The position numbers were made by a program, and so were the translations under genes. From Pyropia yezoensis (taxonomy: Eukaryota > Rhodophyta > Bangiophyceae > Bangiales > Bangiaceae), in assembly GCA_009829735.1 (NCBI GenBank), contig CM020618.1:28496894-28560893 (forward strand): DNA of 64,000 nt, given 5' to 3'. Positions 19,301 through 29,740 of this stretch are shown piece by piece. Under the pieces are notes generated by a model that was not told where the DNA came from, did no database searches, and saw only the letters and a list, made by a program, of their open reading frames with translations. Position 1 is the first letter of the stretch. Each line of letters opens with the position of its first letter.

Positions 19301-21897
19301 CCGCATGGGCAGCGGCGGCGCGGGGTGGGCGGTAAGGACCAGGCGCCCCCTCCCCGCCACCGCCGCCGCCGCCACCGCCGTGACAACCAAGCGGGGCGAC
19401 GACGCGGCGGCCGGCCCAATGGGCACTGGCGGGGACGCCGCCCCCACCCCAGGCGGCAGCGCCGCCGCTGTCGCCGCTGACACCGCTGATGCCGCACCCG
19501 CCGCGGCCCCTGAGGCTGTGCCCACCACCCCCACCATAGGTGCTGCTGCCGGGCGAGGGGTGGGCGCCGGCAGCAGCGAACGAAAAAACTGCGCGCCAGC
19601 AGACGGCGCAGCGGCAACGCCGCCCCACTGACGTAGCGGGGCGGGTGGCGGCGGCGCGGTTAGCGGCGTCTTTGCAGTCACAGCGGGCGGGCGTTCCGCC
19701 TCAAACTCTGCCATAAATGCAGAGAGGGCGTCGTCAAACGCGGCGTCCCCGTCCACAGCGGGCGCCTCGGAAGCGAGGGGGGCGCCGTGTCCCGTTGGGG
19801 GGGCGGGAGGTGGTCGCGGGGGTGGTGGCGGTGGAGCGAGCGGTGGATGCGGTGGCGGCGGCGGCACCACCCCCGGAGGAGGGGACGCCGGCGGGGGGGG
19901 CGCCGTGGACGCCACCGCGGCCGACGCGGCACCCCCTGACGGGAGCACCGTCCCCCGTGACGGCAGCGTCCGCAATGGAGGCGGCGGTGACGGAGGCGGT
20001 GGCGCAGACGGCGGTGCGGGCGGTGGAGCGGGAGGCGGCGGCGGCAGCGCCGCCGCCGCTGCTGCCGCAGGCGCCCCCCGCCCCCCAAGGGGTGCCGCGG
20101 CGGCCAGCAGCCCCGCCACTGCCGCCGGGTCGTAAGCGTCCACACCAGAGGCGGGCGCCCCCCCCCCCCCCCCCCTTCCCGCCGGCTTGGCCACCCGCCC
20201 CCGCGCCCCCGACAGCCGCGGCGGCAGGGGCGGCGGGGCCCCCCCGGCCCCCCCCCCCGCCGTCCCCGATGGCGCCCCCCCCCTGGCGGGCGAAGCGCCC
20301 CCCCCCCCCCCCACGGCCGCCGTGGCCACCCGCAGTGCACCTCCCGGACCGACCGACGTCGGCCGGCGCCGACGGGCGCCGGCCGCATCAGGCCCTCGAG
20401 GGCGAGCCGCGCCAGTCGGGCGCCCACCGCCGACCGCGGTGGCCGGGCGCTCCCACTGACGCTGCCGCCATCACTCCCCCCCGCATCCCCGCTGCCACCG
20501 CCGCTGCCGCTGCAGCCGCTTCCACCTCCGCCGCCGCCACCACGCGCGGCAGCGTCACCCGCCTTGGTGGCCACCCCCGCCGCGGCGGCGGCAGCAGCAA
20601 CGGCAGCGGCAGCGGCAGCCGCCGCGGCGGTGGCCGTCGCCGACGCGGCCGCCGCGGCGGCACGCGCGCGGAGGGCGGCGGCGTAGGGAGAGGCCCCGCC
20701 GGCCACCGCCGCGAGCGCCGCCGACGCGGCGGTCGTGGCGGTGGAGGGCGTCGCCGGCGGGGTGCGACGGGGCGGAGGGGGGGTCCCCGCCGCGGCCGCC
20801 GCGCCTGGGGCCGCCACCTCCGCCGCTGCCGCCACTGCCGCCGCCGCTGCCGCCGCCGCCGCCGTCGCCGCCGGCGAAGGTGACGGCGACGGCGACGGAG
20901 CCGGCTCCGCCTCCCCAGCCGGCGGCGCCCGCAAGCGCCGCGTCACCCGCTCCACCTGCGCGCGCAGGGTGGCCGCGTCGGCCGCGTCGGCCTCATCGGC
21001 TCCCACCCGCCCGTCGGCCAACGCCACGGCACCGGAGGAGGCGGCACCACCCGCCGTGGGCACAGCGGCGCTGTCCTCCCCGCCTGCCGCCGTGACGGCG
21101 GCGGCGCCAGTGCTGCCACCAGTCGGCCGCCATCCCCCCACCGCCGCCGGCGCCGACGACACGCATCCGCGGGGGGCGCCCCCCACCCCGCCACCTCCTG
21201 CCTCTCCCCCCCCGTCGCCACCGCCGCCGCCGCGGTCGCCGACCCCGCTGCTGCCGCCGCCCGCGGGCGCGCGCGCGGGCACGGACCGCGCGCGGCCGCC
21301 ACGGGGCGGCCCCGACCGCAGCCACAGGGTCAATAGCGATGACTGGGGCGACGGCGGCGGCGACGGTGACCGCCTCCGGGCGTCGCCGCCAACGGGCGGG
21401 CCCGGCGGGGGGAGGCCGCGCTCCGCGCCGCCGCCGGCGCTTTGACGGCGGCCGAGGCCGCCCGCCGTGGCGGGCGCCTGCGTCACGGCCGCCGCGAGGT
21501 GCTGGGTGGCCGACCACGATGGGGGGCGGGGGGGTGGCAGCGCTGGCGGTGGCGCCGCCGTGACCACCTGGGAGGGGGGAACGGTGAGGGCGGCGGGGGT
21601 GCCGCCTGCGAGGCCGCCGCCGCCGCCGCCCCCGACGGTGGCCCCGAGGGTGCACGGGGGAAGGGGAAGGGGGAGGGGGGGGGGGGAGGACCCACGGTCG
21701 CCCGCCCCACTCCCTCGACGAGGGCCACCGCCGCTGCCTCCGCTGCCAGAGCGCGGGGTACGTCGACGGGGGGGGAGGGGGGGCGCCGCCGCCACGGCCG
21801 CCGCCGTGGACGGTCGGCGGGAGGAGCGCTTGGGGGGTGGGGGGGGGGGGCCGCCCTCGGGGGGTAGCCGCGAGCGCTTGGACAGGTAGCGGTCCAT
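12384..21897 (-). CDS. DNA2: DNA2-type nuclease-helicase, near full length (right copy, several frameshifts)
   Basis: The likely start is ATG at 21897 and the 3' end runs into the gap. After a Pro/Ala/Gly-rich N-terminus comes the Cas4/RecB-like nuclease. It has a first cysteine in STACLRR near 18915, LNGKIDATVAL near 18200, VELKTGRAS near 18050 and CSRCFQSSAC near 17490-17520. The spacing C-Xn-CX2CX5C matches the iron-sulfur ligands of DNA2. The SF1 helicase follows, with GRPGAGKTT near 15470, VDEAT near 15055, GDHCQLPP near 14970, QYRM near 14650, DCYQGRD near 12880 and GLSRAR near 12730. Frames change at homopolymers near 20160-20310, 15855-15880, 13385, 13105 and 12850. Within the shared arm the left copy is open at the breaks I compared. 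The protein is very long for the family because of low-complexity inserts. An in-frame upstream start at 22376 in another frame cannot be excluded. Confidence 0.85.
13655..14465 (-). repeat. Tandem repeat array inside DNA2 helicase (right copy)
   Basis: This is the inverted counterpart of 1867-2660, with the same number and order of about 31-residue units as far as I can follow by eye. Confidence 0.85.
18655..18720 (-). repeat. Hexanucleotide microsatellite coding an Asp-Gly run in DNA2
   Basis: On the minus strand, repeated GGTGAC/GGCGAC units encode an alternating Asp-Gly tract inside the nuclease part of DNA2, between the first iron-sulfur cysteine and the KIDATV motif. It keeps the frame open because the unit is a multiple of three. 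Confidence 0.85.
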
Positions 21898-22709
21898 GCC
21901 AGGCGGCGGCGCCGACGGCCGTGGCGCCAGTCTTGCAGGCAGTGGGGGGAAAGGGGGGGGGAAACCGCCAATAGAGACGCCGACCGGCCGGACGAGTGTC
22001 GCGACGGGACGATGCGGCGGCCGTCGGCGCCGAGGAGGGGAACGGGAGCAGAGAGCACCCGCGCGACGCCGCCGGTCGTCCGGCGAGGCGTGGTGGCGAG
22101 TGGACTTTGCAGGGCGTGGCGGCGCGTGGGTGCCCGCAAAGGCGACGTCGACGACGACGGGAGGTGGCGCGTGACCGCCACGCGCCGCTGGGTGGCGAGA
22201 GGTGAGTGAGAAGCGGTGGGGCCGGGGGGGGAGGCCGGGGGGGGAGGCATTGAGCGGGCGGCAGGCAGTCTTCGCGACCGGCCAAGGGAATGGCGGGAGC
22301 GTCGGACGGGCAGCCGCTGGGTCTGTCGGGCATTGGGAGAGGACTTGAGCGCATCGCTGTCCAAATTGCTAGCCATGCCGAACCTGCAGTCGAGAAACCA
22401 CGGGCTCCACGGGAGGATGCACCGATAATCTTACAGTGGTCGCTTCTGCTGCCTGTGGCTGTCTGCACCGCGTGGGCGGAGGGGGTCCCTTGTCGGGTGT
22501 GGCGCGCCAGGGCATCCTGTGTGTGAGTCTCTCGTCCGCGCGTCCCAACTGGCACCGTTCTCGCTCCCTGCGGCTGTCACGACCATCCCCGTGCGCAGCC
22601 TGCCCCCCCTCATCCCTTTCGCGCCTCAACTAAACGTTTATCTTCTCGTTTCTCCCGGGCAACCGTCACTCTGCCCATTCCCCGCCGCTCCCCCCCACCT
22701 TCTGTCATC
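21898..22709. promoter_or_regulatory. Shared upstream region of divergent DNA2 and V-ATPase c genes
   Basis: About 810 bp separate the two divergent start codons, so this stretch must hold both promoters. The DNA2-proximal part is very GC-rich, and the V-ATPase-proximal part (22600-22709) becomes pyrimidine-rich (CCCCTCATCCCTTTCGCGCC) just before the ATG. I see no clear TATA box. Open frames overlap it on both strands, including one from ATG 22376 on the minus strand, but none has recognisable features. Confidence 0.4.
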
Positions 22710-24269
22710 ATGACGTCGACAGTGTGCCCGCCCGCGGCGTCCTTCTTTGGCTTCATGGGCGCCGCGTCGGCGCTCATCTTCTCCAACTTGGGCGCCGCGT
22801 ATGGCACCGCCAAGTCGGGCGTCGGTGTGGCGTCCATGGGTGTCATGCGCCCGGAGCTGGTGATGCGCTGCATCATTCCCGTGGTCATGGCGGGTGTGCT
22901 CGGGTAAGTGGTTTTTCTTGTTGGATGGGTGGAGGCGAAGCAAACCGGTATACGGGGAGGAGCACGGGCGGGATGGGGGGGTGGGGCGATGGAACAGAGA
23001 TGGTGGTGCCCCTCGCTCGTGTCGTGGGGGCGCGGTGGACTGGCGATCCGGTCTCTGGCTGGATCTACCGCCTCCTGAGCTTCTCTGGTGGCGTTTCTTG
23101 GTGGGCGTGCTTGTGTGGTTGTGCTCGCAGTGTTGCCTGTGGCAGGAAAGGACACTTCCGCACATGCCGCGAGTTGATCCTCGTTCCATGTAGTTGCGGG
23201 TTATTGACGTGCTCCTCTGTTCGGTGTCTGCCTGTGTCGTATCTTTTTTGGATTTTTCGTCCTCTGCCATATCACAGTATCTACGGGCTGATTGTTGCTG
23301 GTACGTTTGCGCTTCGGTGCTCGTTGAGGAACTCAACGAGGTGGATCCTCTGCTTTTGGTGGTCTGCTTGCCTTCCAATCTGGCCTGTGGCAGACTTTGC
23401 AGCATTGCCTGGGCGCTTGCGTGGGTGTCTGCACAGCGCGAGAGGTGTGTGGTGTCTGCTGCTGACCCGTGTTTTGATGTTCTCGCTTCGGTCGCATCCC
23501 CTGTCCTGGACTTTTTGTTTGCGCCGCATGCAGTCATCGTGTCGGGTCAGGTGGTGGAGGAGAACTACCCGTACTTTTTGGGATTCGCCCATCTGGCCTC
23601 TGGACTGTCGAACGGCCTGAGCGGTCTGGCTGCTGGTATCTGCATTGGCATTGTTGGGGATGCGGGCGTGCGCGCCACCGGCCAAAACGTATGTTACTCG
23701 GAGCTTGACTGCTTGTGCGCATTGTGTTGGTTGGAGTTTGGCCCTACACCTACATTCGCACGCCACGGTGTCGTGCCGTCTTGCTGTAGTGTCCTCTCTA
23801 TGGATGTGCAAGGTGCCCTAGCGTTCTCAGTGCAAGGTGCCCTTGCATGCTCTGATCTAATTCTCACGCTCATGCCCTCTGCTGGTGTCTGTTGTTTTTT
23901 TGCCTCTGCTTTTGTCTTTCTATTGTTCTCCTCTGCGCAGCCCAAGCTCTACGTCATCATGATCCTGATTCTCATTTTCGCTGAAGCGTATGTTGCCCTG
24001 CATTTACCTGCGCGTCTTTGGCTAGTGTATTGTTCTGGGAGAGCTGGCGTGCAGCGTGCTGGTGCGATACGGTCGGGGTCAACCAAGGTGGCGTCGTTGG
24101 GTGCCGATTCTGACTATTCTGTGCTGCTGCATCGGTCATGATGTCTTTTTTATACGACTTGTAATGCGAATGTGCCTGATCACCCTGCTTTCCCGTTGCT
24201 AGGCTCGCCCTGTATGGGCTGATTGTCGCACTCATCCTGTCGGGTAAGACGACAACGGCTGGATGCTAG
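22710..24269 (+). CDS. V-type H+-ATPase 16-kDa proteolipid subunit c (five exons)
   Basis: The predicted exons are 22710-22903, 23278-23300, 23534-23688, 23941-23987 and 24203-24269. All have GT-AG borders, and phases join to one 161-residue protein, which is the usual length. Subunit c forms the proton-carrying ring in the membrane sector of the vacuolar ATPase. Four hydrophobic helices are visible, with the hallmark [12 protein letters not shown] in helix 1, GVMRPELVM after it, [10 protein letters not shown] after helix 3 and [19 protein letters not shown] in helix 4. The Glu in that last motif is the proton-binding residue and is present; its codon is the next-to-last one of exon 4. Exon 2 is only 23 bp. 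A GTAAG sequence at 24244 could be another donor, so the last few residues are uncertain. The start context is GTCATCATGA. Confidence 0.93.
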
Positions 24270-24914
24270 TTTTGGTTTGGACGAGGTCAGCGACCCCGTC
24301 TGAAGTTTGGCCTGATTGGCCTGGTTGGCCGCTGTACCCAACAGTGCTGGTGGAACCGCATGTTCGCGTGTTGCGTGTCGGCGTGACGGCTCGGAGCTTT
24401 TGGGAATCATTGGCGAAGCCTCAAGTGCACTGCTGCAGGCCGTAGCGTGTGTGTCTTCGTATTGTGGTTGGTTAGTCAGCCTGTGTCGTAGAACTGCTTG
24501 TTTAATGGTTCTTTTCTTGCAGCGTGTATCTGCTTCCGTGGGTCTGATGTTTGTCTGTCCCGCAACCACGCCGAGTGTTGCTGTTTTGTGCCTTGCGTGT
24601 ATTTTCTTCTTCACTATCGATATCGTTTTTGGGCGTCGTTCGGCCGTACTCCGCGTTGATTCGCGCCCATGTCATGCGCGTCATGGCCACCCGTCCAGGG
24701 CGCCCAGGCGCCAGGCCAAACGCCCCCATTGAGTGGGAGAGGGACATGGGCACACTTGCTATCGAAAGGAGGCGAGGCCGTCACTCTCAGTCACCGAGAG
24801 GCAGGCCATTAAGGCTCTGCCTCAAGCCTCACACACTAACATCCATCAACACAGGCCACACCAGGGCCAACGCTGAAGACCAGGAATGCCCACACGCATG
24901 GCACCCCCCCAGAA
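24270..24914. other. Intergenic between converging genes, no gene seen
   Basis: This is the 3' flank of the V-ATPase gene and of the O-fucosyltransferase-like gene on the opposite strand. It is T-rich on the + strand and lower in GC than the coding regions. A TTTTCTTGCAG at about 24512-24522 could be a splice acceptor for an extra V-ATPase 3' exon, but the resulting peptide is not family-like. Confidence 0.4.
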
Positions 24915-26378
24915 CTATAGCCGCCAAGTCCAAATCCTCCTCATCTCCCCAAAGCCCTTGACGATGGTGTAGCTCTTGCCGTGCATCTTGCGCCACAGCC
25001 CCACGTTGCGCGAGTAGCTAGAGTAGACGTTGCCCACAAAGTGGTCGGCGTTCATGGACAGCGCCGTCTCCAGAACCGTCGCCGCGTGCGGCGACAGGAA
25101 GAGGCTCTCAATGTCAGGGGCCGCACCGCCGGCACCCGCTGCCGCCCCTAACGTCTCTGCAGAAACAGCCGCCCCGCATTGATGCACGTCGGTGCAGGTG
25201 TACACGCGGGGGAACTCCTCGCGAAATAGCGCCGCCACCCGCCCCACATTCTTGCCGCCCGACGGGTAGGAAAGGTAGAGAGAACCCGCCGCCAGGTCTG
25301 CCTGGACGCCCACCGACCCAGAGCCGCCGTCACCCGCAGTACGGCCGTTACCAGGCGTCTGGCGAAGAGCGTCCACTACCTGCCGCGCGTACCGCTGCAC
25401 CTCCTCCTCGTCGCGGTCGCGCTGGCCATCCATCAGGTCTCGCAGGTGCACCACCGTGAGGGGGCCCTTGATGGTCGCTCGCCACGCGTCGACGGCGGCA
25501 AAGTACTCCGGCCGCGGCTGCAGGTGTAGCCGCACATCGTACCACCAGGGCACAAACTTCTCGGTGCAAAAGTGGAAGAAGTGGAGACGGTCGAGGAAGA
25601 CAAACTGGGCGGTGGGCGGCCCACCCCCAGCCGCTGGCACGGCGTAGATGGAGCCAGATAGGGAGTCGCAGTACTGCTCTGTCCGCTCGAGGTCCTCGTG
25701 CGGGAGCGGGATCGCCACACGGGTGTCGGCAATGTCACCGAGCAGGCCCAGCTCCTTCTCATAGTCCTCCTGACTGGCCTTGGGCAGCGGTAGGCTGCCG
25801 GTCGGGACCGCCGCAATGGCCGCCGCGGTGGTGCTGCCCGCCGCCAAAAACTCATCCAGCGTCATAACCTTTTGTACTGCCCGCAGCTTGTCCAAGTCGT
25901 AGTAGTCTCCCAACAACGACAAGTGCTTGTGGGCAGTTGTGCCGCCGTCGGCGGAGGGCGTCGGCTGCGGCACTCCCACAGCCGGGGGTAGCACGAGGAC
26001 CGAGTTGGGGAAAAGCTTGGCCACCGCCAGCCCCGTCGTCAGCGTCGTCAGCTGGTTGTGAAACATCTCCCACCAAAAGTGCGTAAAGAATATGTAAGTC
26101 GTCGCGACCGCGGGAGAGATGGTCACCACCGCTGGTGCCCGTGGTGCCGCGGGCGCAGCCGCGTCCGCGGCGGCGGGAGCCCCGCCCACATCTTGGCGGA
26201 CAGTGACGCTAGGTAGCACGGGGACGGCCGGGCGGGTCACCCGCACGGCCCCTCCGTCGGCAGCAGCGGGGGTGCCCAGCAGCAGCGCAGCGACCACCAG
26301 CATCGCCGCCGAGGCTGGCAGAGACAGCCGCCTTCGCGCCGGTCGGCCCCAGCAGGGGGCGTGTGGGCCGGCAGCCAT
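24915..26378 (-). CDS. O-fucosyltransferase-like protein with signal anchor
   Basis: The single 487-codon frame starts at the first ATG (26378). The N-terminus is basic and followed by a hydrophobic stretch (about residues 15-38, SLPASAAMLVVAALLLGTPA), fitting a type II signal anchor of a Golgi or ER enzyme. The globular part has VVHLRDLMDGQRDRDEEE, comparable to the HxRxE/D substrate-binding motif of GDP-fucose O-fucosyltransferases. Near the C-terminus is FLSPHAATVLETALSMNADHFVGN followed closely by SSYSRNVGLWR, matching the conserved tail where such enzymes bind the nucleotide-sugar. These enzymes transfer fucose to Ser/Thr in secreted proteins. The middle is too divergent to name a subfamily, and activity is inferred. 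It converges on the V-ATPase gene. Confidence 0.65.
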   Translation of the reverse strand: MAAGPHAPCWGRPARRRLSLPASAAMLVVAALLLGTPAAADGGAVRVTRPAVPVLPSVTVRQDVGGAPAAADAAAPAAPRAPAVVTISPAVATTYIFFTHFWWEMFHNQLTTLTTGLAVAKLFPNSVLVLPPAVGVPQPTPSADGGTTAHKHLSLLGDYYDLDKLRAVQKVMTLDEFLAAGSTTAAAIAAVPTGSLPLPKASQEDYEKELGLLGDIADTRVAIPLPHEDLERTEQYCDSLSGSIYAVPAAGGGPPTAQFVFLDRLHFFHFCTEKFVPWWYDVRLHLQPRPEYFAAVDAWRATIKGPLTVVHLRDLMDGQRDRDEEEVQRYARQVVDALRQTPGNGRTAGDGGSGSVGVQADLAAGSLYLSYPSGGKNVGRVAALFREEFPRVYTCTDVHQCGAAVSAETLGAAAGAGGAAPDIESLFLSPHAATVLETALSMNADHFVGNVYSSYSRNVGLWRKMHGKSYTIVKGFGEMRRIWTWRL

Positions 26379-27366
26379 TACGGCGGAGGAGGGGGCCCCA
26401 CCCGTGCACACACGGAACGCTGTGGTGCTGTGGGCAAAGCACGGCAGTCAGACGGGTACAGCGAGAGCACCCCACCACCCCCCGCGTCGTCGGTGCGGCG
26501 ACAGTCGGGAAAAAACGTGTCGCTCATCGACCCCCACAAAGAGGTGTGGGGGGTGCGACTACGGGGAACACACACCTCCGTCAGGACACGGTCCCGCTGT
26601 CATGACGGCGAGCGGCCCAGACTGCGTCGTCGCCAGCGGCGTGCGAGGCAGCACCTCTCCGCCTCCACAACTGCCCCTCACCCGCGGGGCCGTGGAGACA
26701 CCAAGCGAAGCAAACGCCGACGGCATCCCCCCGCCCCACCCAACAGGGCCACACCGTGTGCCCCCCACCGGGCGGCGGCGGTCAAGTCAGGCTCATGAGT
26801 GCGGCGCGCAGGATGCGCGACGGGGGCGCCGCGGTATCAACCACACCAACCCCCACCCCAACCAGACCAGGTGAAGGGTGTGCAAACGCACGTTCCTGGG
26901 AATGATAACCAGCGCTCGGCGAGCTCGACAGCGCACGCGTAACGGCAGCGGGAGCGCGAGGCAGGAACACGGCCAGCCCTGCGCACTTGCGCCTTCCCGC
27001 GGCCGCACAGCGACAGCGCCGATCAATTCAAGAGCCTCGGGACCTGTCCCAATTGATCAACGGAGCGACGTTAGCTTTGAAAAATACAGTACTTCATCTT
27101 CTGCGAAGCTCCTATTCTTGGAAGGACACACATGGATGGCTCAACTCCAGACGCGTACTGTTTAAGCGGCTTCGGAACGGGCGTACCGTCGTGATCGGAC
27201 TCGCCAACCTTGTCATTTTTTCCCCTCCGCCTGCGCTCGTGCCGCCGAGACCCCGTAGCCCTTGGCGCAGGCCGCAGCGGCGTTCTCCTCCCCTCCCCCA
27301 CCACCTGCTCTCCCTGCCTTGTCGCGCGCTGTCGTGCCCATCGCCGTCGCCCTGGCCGGGGTTGCC
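26379..27366. other. Intergenic between divergent genes, no gene seen
   Basis: This is the upstream region of both the O-fucosyltransferase-like gene (-) and the sirtuin gene (+). The part from about 27010 to 27200 is noticeably poorer in GC (for example GAAAAATACAGTACTTCATC) than the surroundings. I see no coding sequence or clear promoter motif. Confidence 0.4.
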
Positions 27367-28818
27367 ATGACGCCGCCGTCGCCGCCGCCGTCGCCGCCGG
27401 CCGCCACTGCAGCGGCGCCCACCGCCGCTGCCGCCGCCGCCGCCGCTGCAGCGGCCCCCGCAGACTCTGCGGCGTCGGTCGCCGCCGACGCTGCGGGGGT
27501 GCGTGTCTTCGTCGCTGATGCTGCGGCGCCGCCGGCTGCTGATGCTGCGGCGCCGCCTGTCACTGGCGCGGCGGCGTCGGCCACCGCCGACGCTGCGGCG
27601 GCGCGTGCCGTCGACGCTGCGGCGCCCGCCGTCGACGATGCGGCGGGGGCGCTCGCGTCCCTGACGCTTACCCCCCCTCTGGTGCCCCCCCCTGCCTCTT
27701 CGCCGCCGCGGTCGCCGCCGCCGCCGTTGTCGCCACTGAAGCCGGCAAAGGAGACTGCCGTCGTTGACGTTATCGCCGCTGCTGCCCCCTCCACCCCGTC
27801 ACCGGCGGACGGTGCGGGCGTCGCGCCCACAGGGGCAGAGGCGCCGCCGTCGCGGCCGCGCCCTCCCCCCCCCGCACCCGGTGCGGTGACCGCGCACACC
27901 TCCACGGCCGAGGTTGTGGCGGCCGCAGCGGCCGCGGCCGTGTCGGCAGCAACAGCGGCAGCGGCGGCGACGGCGGCGGCAGCGGCGCCGCTCCCCGCGG
28001 CCGTCCCGTCCACGCCGCTGGCCCTGTTTGGCCGCGCCATCCGTGCGGGCCGCTACCGGCGGCTCGTCCTCCTCACCGGCGCGGGCGTCAGCACCGCGGC
28101 GGGCGTCCCCGACTTTCGTTCCCCCACCGCGGGCCTCTACGCGTGCCTCCGCCGGGTGGCGGGAGACCGGCTGGGCGACCCGACCGACGTGTTCTGCATC
28201 AGCAGCTTTCGGGCCGACCCCGCCCCGTTTTACGCCCTCGCCCGCGAGCTGTGGCCGTCGGAGGCGGTGCGGCCGACGCGGGCACACCGGCTGGGCGTGG
28301 CGCTCGCCCGGCGGGGGCTCCTCCGCCGCCTCTACACCCAAAACATTGACGGATTGGACCGGGTGGCGGGGCTGGTGCCGCCGTTGCTGCTGGAAGCGCA
28401 CGGCAGCTTTGCGACGGCCAAGTGCATCGAGGGCGGGTGTGGGGCGGCGGCCGACATTGCCGCCGTCCGAGCGGCGGTCGACGCGGGCTCTGTGCCGTCG
28501 TGTGGGGCGTGTGGGGGCCTCGTCAAGCCTGACGTGGTGTTTTTCGGGGAGCCCCTCCCGGCCGTCTTTCACGCCTCCTTTGACGGTGACGTTGCGCAGG
28601 CGGACGCCGTGCTGGTTATCGGCACCTCCCTCCGCGTCGCGCCCGTGTGCGTGCTCCCCGAGGCGGTGCCCCCCGGGGTGCCGCGGGTGCTGCTCAACCG
28701 GGAGGTGGCCGGGGATATCGGGGAGCGGCCGGGCGACGTTCTCGCGCTGGGGGACATTGAAAGTTCTGTGACGGAGCTGGCGGCCGCGTGTGGGTGGCCG
28801 GAGGCGGTCATGGGGTGA
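27367..28818 (+). CDS. NAD+-dependent protein deacetylase, class I sirtuin (SIRT2/Hst2-like)
   Basis: Translation starts at the first ATG (27367), and an earlier TTG in the same open frame was not used. The first 220 or so residues are Ala/Pro-rich and disordered. The sirtuin core then begins with LTGAGVSTAAGVPDFRSPTA (NAD-binding loop), followed by YTQNIDGLDRVAG and EAHGSF, which holds the catalytic His. The zinc ligands CIEGGC and CGAC follow, then GLVKPDVVFFGEPLP, and finally VIGTSLRVAP. The CX4C spacing of the first zinc pair and the KPDVVFFGE motif are those of class I SIRT2-type enzymes. Such proteins remove acetyl groups from lysines of histones or tubulin, consuming NAD+. No intron is needed. 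No transit peptide is obvious, so cytosol or nucleus is likely. Confidence 0.92.
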   Translation: MTPPSPPPSPPAATAAAPTAAAAAAAAAAAPADSAASVAADAAGVRVFVADAAAPPAADAAAPPVTGAAASATADAAAARAVDAAAPAVDDAAGALASLTLTPPLVPPPASSPPRSPPPPLSPLKPAKETAVVDVIAAAAPSTPSPADGAGVAPTGAEAPPSRPRPPPPAPGAVTAHTSTAEVVAAAAAAAVSAATAAAAATAAAAAPLPAAVPSTPLALFGRAIRAGRYRRLVLLTGAGVSTAAGVPDFRSPTAGLYACLRRVAGDRLGDPTDVFCISSFRADPAPFYALARELWPSEAVRPTRAHRLGVALARRGLLRRLYTQNIDGLDRVAGLVPPLLLEAHGSFATAKCIEGGCGAAADIAAVRAAVDAGSVPSCGACGGLVKPDVVFFGEPLPAVFHASFDGDVAQADAVLVIGTSLRVAPVCVLPEAVPPGVPRVLLNREVAGDIGERPGDVLALGDIESSVTELAAACGWPEAVMG

Positions 28819-29740
28819 GGGCAGGCCGGGGGGGCGGCTCTCACAGTCCTTTGGGTGGGCCGTCGCGGATGGACGCGGCCGCTACGGCGCACGCGCGCGA
28901 GCGGTGGCACTCCCGTAGCACGTCCAGGCGCTGGCGTGGCGGGAGCACACCGTCTCTCGTCCTCCCTGGCTGCGGCGTCTTTGCCCTGTGGGGCCGACGC
29001 GACGGCGTGGTCGGTGGACCTGTCGGCGGCTGCGCGCATCGGCTTCGGCCGCCCACGCGTCGGACGGCGTCGCGGCGGCGGTGAGCGGTCATGCCTCGCC
29101 TGGCGCGGTGCCGCCTCTCCCCGCGCACCTTCGGCGTCTGCTGAGTTCCCCTTTGTCAACCCAGGCGAGTCGCGAGAGCAGCATATGGCTCCACCGGATG
29201 GTGTGGTGGGGTGAGGGAAGGCTGTTGGGGGGTGGAGGTGAGGGAAGGCTGTGGGGGGGTGGAGGTGAGGGGGTGGGGACGCCCTGCCCCGGGAGGGTGC
29301 GCGAGGCGGCGCGGGGGGGGGGGAGGAGGGAGGAAGGGAGGAGGGCATGACAACCCCGCGTGGTGGCAGCGTTTTGTCTTGTACATACAGTTATGGCCCG
29401 AGGAGGTTGTGCCCCGTGGAGAGGGCGCTAGTCAACCCCCTGTGGGCACTGCTCCGCGACCCCGACCGCCGATCACATGCCGCCCACGGGCGGAGATGGG
29501 CACCCGCCATTCCCCGCCACCCGCGTGCCGCGACACACAAAAGAAACAAGAAACACAGGGGAGATGGGGGCGGGGCCTGGGTCCACGCGCGTGGACCCAA
29601 CATAACGGGGATAAGCGACAGAACCACAACACGGTTGCTAAAAAAAAACACACACAGCAAAACAAGAGAGGCGGCCGTTAACAGCAGCCTACGGGGCGTG
29701 CGGCGGCACGCGAACACACGCGGTCAGGTTGCCATCGCGT
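28819..29740. other. Intergenic between converging genes, with a short direct repeat
   Basis: A G-rich segment at about 29212-29272 contains a near-exact repeat of GGTGAGGGAAGGCTGTGGGG-type units about 27 bp long. An A-run lies at 29640-29649. No gene is visible. It separates the 3' ends of the sirtuin (+) and patatin-like (-) genes. Confidence 0.4.

Noticed and set aside
19678-21897. A separate 739-residue protein starting at ATG 21897
   Set aside because: Its later part overlaps the DNA2 frame in another phase and becomes Arg/Pro-rich noise. The start more likely belongs to DNA2, with a frame break in the C-runs near 20160-20310.
27262-27366. Earlier start of the sirtuin at 27262
   Set aside because: That codon is TTG. 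The first ATG in frame is 27367, well upstream of the catalytic core.
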